Source: Ophthalmolycus amberensis (taxonomy: Eukaryota; Chordata; Actinopteri; Perciformes; Zoarcidae). Taken from it: a stretch of 64,000 nt of DNA. Below are positions 57,201 to 64,000 of the stretch, piece by piece. The DNA lies in the NCBI GenBank assembly GCA_024529925.1, contig JAFEUB010001048.1, positions 1,041,001 through 1,105,000 of the forward strand. Reading direction: 5' to 3'. The notes below the pieces were generated by a model. It saw only the letters and a list, made by a program, of their open reading frames with translations. It was not told where the DNA came from and searched no databases. How positions within the stretch are numbered: the first letter of the stretch is position 1; every line of letters begins with the position of its first letter. Made by a program: the position numbers and the translations under genes.

Positions 57201-59101
57201 CCCATTGTCAAGCGGTTTTTATTCATCACTCCCTGTCGTCTTCAGATCAGAATCAAATATCTCGCTTGGGGAGCTTTGGGATCTTACCACATCCGCGATG
57301 TCACCGCACGTGTGTGTGTGTGTGTGTGTTTGTGTGTTTGTGTGCACACAAGGTGGATTAAACAAACAGGAACAGTGTGACGATGCTTTCAACACTTCTC
57401 CTTCTGTTAGAAATATCAGTTTCAGCTTATGAGTGTGGAAATACTGCCATATGGTGTTTTCTTCACTGACGAGGCTCTCTTCGAATGCCACCCATGCTGA
57501 TATGGCGAGCTCAGTATGACGTCTGACTGATGAGGGGGTGGCCAACTCTTTTTTTTGGTAATTTTGATTATGTATTACTTTACCACTCATCTTCTTTCAC
57601 TTGGGTCAAGGTGAGCCCTTCAGGTACCCATTAATTTATTTTTTAGTTGATTAGCACATGAGTTCTTACATGTGCTATTTTCACATCGATAAGTCATGAG
57701 CACATTCATTTTAAGATCATAGCTAAGAACTCTGTCATCATTTTTTTGCCTCTACACAGTATTTTCTATCTACTGTATTGCTTTATGGCACAGAACAGAT
57801 AAGCCTTTTGCCAAACAATAACATCAATATCGGACGATTCCTCCAAAGCCAGATTTTTCTGATGACTTTTCTTTTTTTCCAATGCCAACATGTTTTAAAT
57901 TCTTACTTTCTACAATATCTAACTTGTAGATGTTGTCGAAACTATATGGTTATGGAAATATTGTGGTGATGACAAATATGCCATGGTTAGTACATGTGTA
58001 TGGTACCCACTCGGTTAAACTTAGACCAGAATTGTTGGGGCCAATTTTTGGGTCTGCGTATTTACACATCCAGCAGATAATGAGCAACATTGTCATTCAT
58101 CTGGAGTTGCGCTTCGTGCCACCTGGTGAATTTAGGGCCACTGTTTAACCTCCTTTAAACTCTGTTTTTGGTCTCCTCCGACTTTTTCACAGAAAACAAC
58201 TGCCTGCTGCGGATGAAAACATCACTATGACAACAATAATAGTGAACCAAAACACGACATTTGCAGTTTGGAGAAATATTGAGGCTTCCAATCATCTTTG
58301 TATTCATCATAAATAAGATGATATCATAGTTCAATCTGAATTCATATATTTGTTCAAAAATGTACACACAGTACCATTTCAGTTTTTTTAAATTCCACTG
58401 GTATAACTGTATTCCCAAGCTTACTATACATTATAAGTTTATGTTTTTCTAGATGGCATTGACTTTGCAAGTGTTGTCAACATCTCCCCCTCTCTACCAG
58501 TTACCAAATCATCAGTGTGGCGGTGGAGGCTGCGAGTGAAGGAGAGGTCAATGAGGGGATTAGTCATGAAACCCTGACAGGAGGGCCCATTATGAGGGCA
58601 GCTGTAGCCGACAAAGACAGGGAGAAGACACGTCGGGGAAAAAGGCCTCTCCATTAACGAAATGGGTCACCCCATGAATGTTGAATGTGCTCTGTCGACA
58701 GTGAGGAAGAGAAAAATGCCTCTGATATGGCTGGTTCCTGTGCCTGAGACCCCTTTCTGGCACAATAGAAGGAAATTGGCTCCGCTAACCTGGAGATAAA
58801 AAGGTTTTATGAGAAATCAGATCGGAAAAAATGGCTCATTGTACCCTTTGAGAGTGTCATGATTTTAATGTAACGTCATGGTAAACAGTTAGTAATTAAT
58901 CATTTGGTTTCTATGGGGTATTAATGTATGGATCATGACGGGAATCAAAGATGCTGCCCGTAGTGTCTTTTTATATGTGTGGGTGTGTGTGTGTGTATGT
59001 GGGGATTTCAGATTGAATTCCTGCTAGATTTGGATTTATGGAACAAATAAGGGATGGATATTGCCTGGAGGATAAGCACTCACATGCACGCATGCCAGCC
59101 C

Positions 59102-59106
<5 letters not shown>

Positions 59107-59192
<86 letters not shown>
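59107..59192. repeat. CA microsatellite, about 43 units
   Basis: Uninterrupted CA dinucleotides, the longest pure microsatellite in the window and probably highly polymorphic. Confidence 0.97.
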
Positions 59193-59193
<1 letters not shown>

Positions 59194-60973
59194 GCTTTAG
59201 TTGTAGAAAGGCTGTATATGCTGCCACCACATTCTATATGTACCAGTGAAGCGTGAGCTGTCTTGTCATGCGGGGCACATCAGCAGTGCGTTCTTCTAGT
59301 CCATGCATGGCATTCCAATCTGTTGTGTGTGCAGCTATAGTGTTAAACCCACTGGGAGGGAAATCAATGCACAAAATATAATGTCTGTATTATCAGCAAT
59401 GCAGCCGTCCATGAGAAAACAAAGTGTATCACGTTGAAGAGCAAACTCTGCCTTCTGAAGTGAAAAATGGATGTTGCTTCATCCCTGAGAACGGGAAAGG
59501 GATCTGCTGAGGCGACGCGCCTCCTGTCGTCTGCTCCGCTGATAAAATCTTCATGTCACTTGTAGCTTTGCTCCTCATATCTCTGGACTCGGTCGATTCC
59601 TCTAGCCTGTGATAAATAGTAAGGGATTGGCTTGTGCACCGTCAGGGGGGTTCAATGTCGGTGACATTGCTGCTAGTCACTGGATTTTATTTGTACATAA
59701 AGCTCTCAGTGTACTTGATTTTATCTCACAACTGAGCTGTTCTGTGCCATTTACTCTGTAGCGGGGATTTGTTTGTCATGTCGGTCTTCACTGCGAAATA
59801 CCAACATCAGTTGTTTTTGGTACGAGAAGAAAGTGAAAATGAAAAAAGTGTACTTTTTTTCATTTTGACACATCCATTTTTTTGTGGCTCCTTTGGACAC
59901 GGTGGTTTTATTGCCTGGTTACCCATTTGTTTTATTACAATAAGCCATTTCAAGCTATTCCGCTGTGCACAGAAGCACAATGGAGAGAAACTGAAAAAAT
60001 GCATGATCTAAAATATTCAAAAAATTGGTATTGCAAATCCTTTGAGTGAAAGGTTTACTATATAGTCATATAGTATTTGTTTAAAAAAAGGCTTCTGGTT
60101 ATCTTTAATTTAGCAAAAGAAAAAAGAAAACATTACCAGCTGTATTTGTAAAACAAACTGTGATAGTATTAATCATTGTTCATTTAAGCTTTGAGAACTA
60201 GTCTACTACTGCTATTATATTATTACTTGTATACTTTTTATATTTTCATTTTACAGCTCTATCTATTTTTAAAAGCAAAGACTGCTACTTCCACCTGCGT
60301 GCCTCTCCGCACACACTGTACGCCTACAGTGGTTTCTATAGGCAGCCTCCTTTATCAAACACACCAACTTTATTCAAACAGGAAACGGCTGATTTAATTG
60401 CTGTGAGACATGGTACTCTCCCAGAGAAGAAAATAAAATGCCAATTAAAACCTGCCTGATTAATTGCATTATCTGTGCTGTTTACGCCTTGGGTTACACT
60501 CGGTTCCATTCTAAAGCTTGATTTTCACTATGCACCTTACAACAAACCTACAACTTTGAAAATTACATCTTAATAGGTTGAGAATGCAGAATATTGTGTC
60601 ACAACTGCTTTGGCAGGTACATGCCAAACATCTTTCATGAAATGATGTGTTACTCTTTAGATATGACCTCACTGTAATTCAAAAAGACCAACTGATGTAC
60701 CTAAGGCTTTGATGTAACCCTGTGGGGGTTTTACAGCTGAGCAGCAACAGCACCAAGTTCAAACCTGGTCAGTGGCTAGAAAGCAAAGCTACCACGGCTT
60801 GATTAGAAAATCTCTTGGAAGGAAATAGATGTGGAACAAGTCATCCATTACTTGTGTTCTTAAGGATTTCTAATAGTGGCCAACAGCTTCTATACAGGAA
60901 GTCTCTGTCAGCCTTATCCCAGTTTATATTACAGTATTTGACAATAAAGTTAATGTAGATTATGCTTTTTAAT

Positions 60974-61120
60974 AGGGCTGTGCAGAAATATCAATACAGC
61001 TGACTACCGCAATCGACGATAGTGTATCTATGTGTCCGCGACTAGTATCGATACATTGTATTTTTAAAATCCTGTTTTAAACAAATTGAAAATGTCCTGT
61101 AAATGCCTCGACTCCGTGTG
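60974..61120. mobile_element. Possible hAT-like terminus (AGGGCTGTGCA type)
   Basis: AGGGCTGTGCAGAAATATCA followed by CGATAGTG and TATCGATACATTG blocks resembles the start of abundant fish non-autonomous hAT elements. The other end was not located. Confidence 0.4.
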
Positions 61121-63124
61121 TGTCAAACAACCTCCTCCTCTGCTCCTGTAACGCCCGATGTCCCAGCCTATTACCTCCTAAGCTAAGGCCAGTGACTTCC
61201 AGGCCTGTCACACGATCCGGCCAAGATCACAACATGGCGTCTCATAAGCAAGTGGCCGTATACTGTGGAGCTATATATACATAATGTGATCCTGACTCGC
61301 CGACACATGATGGATGTAGCAGTGTAGTGGCCAGGATTTACGAAGAAGTGAAGAAATGTGTCAAAACATGACTCCATGTTACCCTCACTATTTCTATGAT
61401 GGTTGATGGTAATTGGCACAAAAAACGAAGTGCAGCTGCGGCTGAAGGGAACGGCATTAGTTTTCCATGGATATCTGGACCAACTTTTAGGATAATCCAT
61501 TCAAAAGTGACCAAAGTGGTGGACCTACAGGCTGACATTGCCATCCAGAGAGCCAGGCTGCTGGAATGGATAAACATATGGCCCCTCTCCTTAATGAGAG
61601 CTAATTCGTACCAAAGTTTGATTGACAGGAAAAACATCATCAGGCAGAATATTTTCGTCCCACCATCCAGAAATAAGCCCCATTTTTGTACAATGCCATA
61701 AAGGACACAGACGTGGCGACGATGGCCCGATCTTGCCAGCAGCCATATGCAGATGACTGTGCACAGGCAGCTGTGGCCTCTGGTTATGGCGCACTACGCT
61801 CTACTGCTGCCAACGCCACGCACCTCATATTCTGCCTCCTCCAATCGCATTTTTCAAATCTGCCCTCCCCCATACGCTTTTCTTTTTTACCTTCACGGTT
61901 CACATGTGTACTGCTTGGGGGAGGTTTTTTTGCAGCTGGGAATATCCAATTAATTGGGCAGGGGGACCAGCTTCTATATTCATACCGCCTCACACAGAAT
62001 CACACCCACCACAGCTGCCTCCAGCTGGTGACATGTTTGAGCAAATGATTGTGAATGGTAATGCTCAAACGCAGGTCAATCACTGGAAACATTATTGTTC
62101 TCATTGCAAGCATTTAAAAAAAGCGAGAAGTCAAAGCAGGAGCTGTGTGAGGACAATAAGGGGACTACAGGTGTTGGAGACCGGTCCAAACTCTACAAGG
62201 ACAAATGGAACTAATAAATCATATTAGGTTGGGATTTCTTTCTCTGCAGCTGGAGGTTGGTACCAAAAGCTTTAAGAGGCCCTGCTGTCCGAACACCTAT
62301 GCACTTTTTCAAAGCCCTATCAAGCAGGCACTTCCAGAATATAGGAACAGGGGGAGTAAAAAGTTTCTTTTGAGCTCCTCAGCCTGGCAGACTGAATCAG
62401 GGAGGGCGCCAGCTAGAGGAGAACCGAAGGAGGAGGATCAAAGGTAGAGAGGAGGAGAAATGGCCCTGGACAGAAGTCAGGAGCGACAGGTGATGTAGGC
62501 GTTGATGGAAGAAGTCAGAAAGAGACTAAGGAAACAGAGGCAGCCAGGGCTGTTTGGTAGCGTCTGAGGCAGACATGGACTGCAAGGATGCAAGGGGATG
62601 GAGTGAAGTAAAATAAAGGTTCATGACCCTTCAGTGACATCAACCAAGTGGATGTCATATGACCTATTCAGGACAATAGTTTCAAGTAATTCCAGTCAAA
62701 GCTGAATACAATCTTCAAATGAAGACAGAAAGTCTTGACAGGTAACCATGAACCTTTTCACTTAGAGCAGTCAGTGTATTTCAGTGGCAAACTTCAGGTC
62801 ACCAGTTAATAAAGCATCCTACGCTTCCTCTCCCGGTAGACTTATAGTGTAGGAAGGCAGCTCACGGCTTCAAAACCGAACCAACTCTAAACACAGCAGA
62901 AATAAATAGAAGGCACATTTCTGTGCACACTTTGAAGTGGTGGATGAAGAAGAGCAGGGGGGGGGAGGCAAACGCGGGTCAAGGGATGGACTCAGGCCAC
63001 GGAACAATTTCATTTTTACAATATGTCTGTGTTATAGAATCACACAGAGAGGGAGTATCACTACAACAACACAGTGTGAAGCGATTGTCAAAATAAACTT
63101 CATGTTACAGCACTGTATGCTAAA

Positions 63125-63290
63125 AAGCAGTGATGGAGATTGACAAAGTACATTTAAGAAAGTACAGTTTTTAGGTACTAGTTTTCCATGTAAAGGTAAT
63201 GCTTTTCTGGGGGAAATATTTTACTTTATTCATTCCTAAATATATCTGACAGCTATGGCTACTGGTTACTTTACTCACGACTCCCTTTAT
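63125..63290 (+). repeat. Teleost dispersed repeat (AGTACATTTA / TATCTGACAGCTA type)
   Basis: CAGTGATGGAGATTGACAAA, GTACATTTAAGAAAGTACAG and ATCTGACAGCTATGGCTACT in this order match a very common fish interspersed repeat, here degenerate. Confidence 0.6.
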
Positions 63291-63886
63291 TTATGTTGTG
63301 ACACTAGTTATTATAAATAGTCGTCCAGTTCCCATTGATTTTTATGGGAACTCTGACTTTATTGAACAAAACTGTAAGCACAATGGTCTGGGTCGTCATG
63401 GTCCAACGATGCCGATGTCTTCTTTGTTTGAGCCAGTGTATGGAAAAACTGTGTGAACAGCGACGTGACACATTGATAAATGGGGGCAGAATGAACTGGG
63501 TGTACGATTACAACCGCTCTACATCTCTGGCCTTTGAGTGGCAGCCATGAGTCATGCCTGGATGCTCCACTTCCACTCCCATCATCTTTATAAAGTCAAT
63601 TTGGCAAACACACAGATTTGACCATTTGACTTTCAGCCTCTTTGATGCTCAAATTCCTCCATTAAGTCATTTCTGCTGCACTAACAAAAGGCTGTGGGTC
63701 GTTTAACAACCCCCATTAAACTAACATGTGGCGTCCATGTTAACAGATGGTCCGAGCTGTCTGGACCTCTCGGCTCGGCCCGTCCCACAAACGTGGCATT
63801 CTCCCACACAATGACTAATACAGACTGCTGATTTCTTTTTTGCTGAAATGCAGAGCACAGCGGAAGGTAAATAGATGCTTTTGGTG

Positions 63887-63888
<2 letters not shown>

Positions 63889-63918
<30 letters not shown>
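63889..63918. repeat. GA microsatellite
   Basis: About 14 GA units followed by GCGAGAGAG. Confidence 0.95.
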
Positions 63919-63927
<9 letters not shown>

Positions 63928-64000
63928 CTAAGGAGGGTAGACAAGTGGAATGACTTATTCAAGGGGGAAGTGGGCAGGGAGAAACATGAAATTAGCACAA

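Larger units (their letters stand above)
48790..64000 (-). other. ntng1: ntng1 intron upstream of LE1 exon (incomplete)
   Basis: More than 15.2 kb without any recognisable laminin N-terminal exon on the minus strand. It contains microsatellites (51,261-51,327; 52,711-52,742; 59,107-59,192; 63,889-63,918), a LINE 3' tail (50,813-50,880) and DNA-transposon-like repeats (60,974-61,120; 63,125-63,290). The rest is AT-rich non-coding sequence. Confidence 0.7.

Noticed and set aside
61396..61701. 101-codon plus-strand frame with overlapping minus frames
   Set aside because: No recognisable motif, no splice or promoter context, and similar-length frames on both strands; treated as chance.
48790..64000. 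Search for laminin N-terminal domain exons of ntng1
   Set aside because: No minus-strand frame resembles the netrin-G1 N-terminal domain; those exons must lie beyond the window or be too diverged to see by eye.

Overview
The window looks like teleost fish nuclear DNA. It carries the 3' part of one vertebrate gene, spread over small exons and kilobase introns on the minus strand. Around it lie dense CA/GA microsatellites and fish-type transposons: a Ngaro-like tyrosine-recombinase retrotransposon, pogo, hAT, and LINE and SINE fragments. No bacterial or viral gene organisation is visible.

Left third (about 1-15,600) is transposon-rich. It opens with a minisatellite (318-530), a broken LINE 3' end (655-1,125) and an orphan, highly acidic minus-strand ORF with 30-bp repeats (1,404-2,381). 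A TIR-bearing hAT-like element (3,099-3,920), a GC-rich island (3,921-4,205) and a Charlie-type hAT terminus (4,587-4,702) follow. The main structure is a 8.7-kb composite at 6,895-15,570. Its split direct repeats are arranged A1 - internal - B1 - A2 - spacer - B2, and the internal region holds a decayed tyrosine recombinase, the hallmark of Ngaro/DIRS-order retrotransposons. A 4,207-bp pogo-like DNA transposon (10,952-15,158) sits inside A2. It has an exact TA duplication, an uninterrupted 440-aa DDD transposase, and a giant internal inverted repeat that carries pieces of the transposase gene.

Right two thirds (about 19,650-64,000) is the 3' half of netrin-G1 (ntng1; which teleost paralogue is not decidable), read right to left. 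Five coding exons are supported to the base by splice sites and phase: laminin-EGF 1 (48,617-48,789), a 27-nt microexon (37,514-37,540), laminin-EGF 2 (31,094-31,261), laminin-EGF 3 (28,309-28,443), and a terminal exon with an EGF-like module and GPI-anchor signal (21,119-21,375). All internal junctions are phase 1, so the microexon and the LE2 and LE3 exons are interchangeable cassettes, as expected for a gene known for alternative splicing of this region. The signal peptide and laminin N-terminal domain exons are not in the window; 48,790-64,000 appears to be one long intron.

Netrin-G1 is a GPI-anchored presynaptic adhesion protein, so the right side encodes a membrane-proximal neuronal recognition stalk. 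The left side is an intergenic transposon graveyard downstream of it, with at least one recent, structurally intact arrival.
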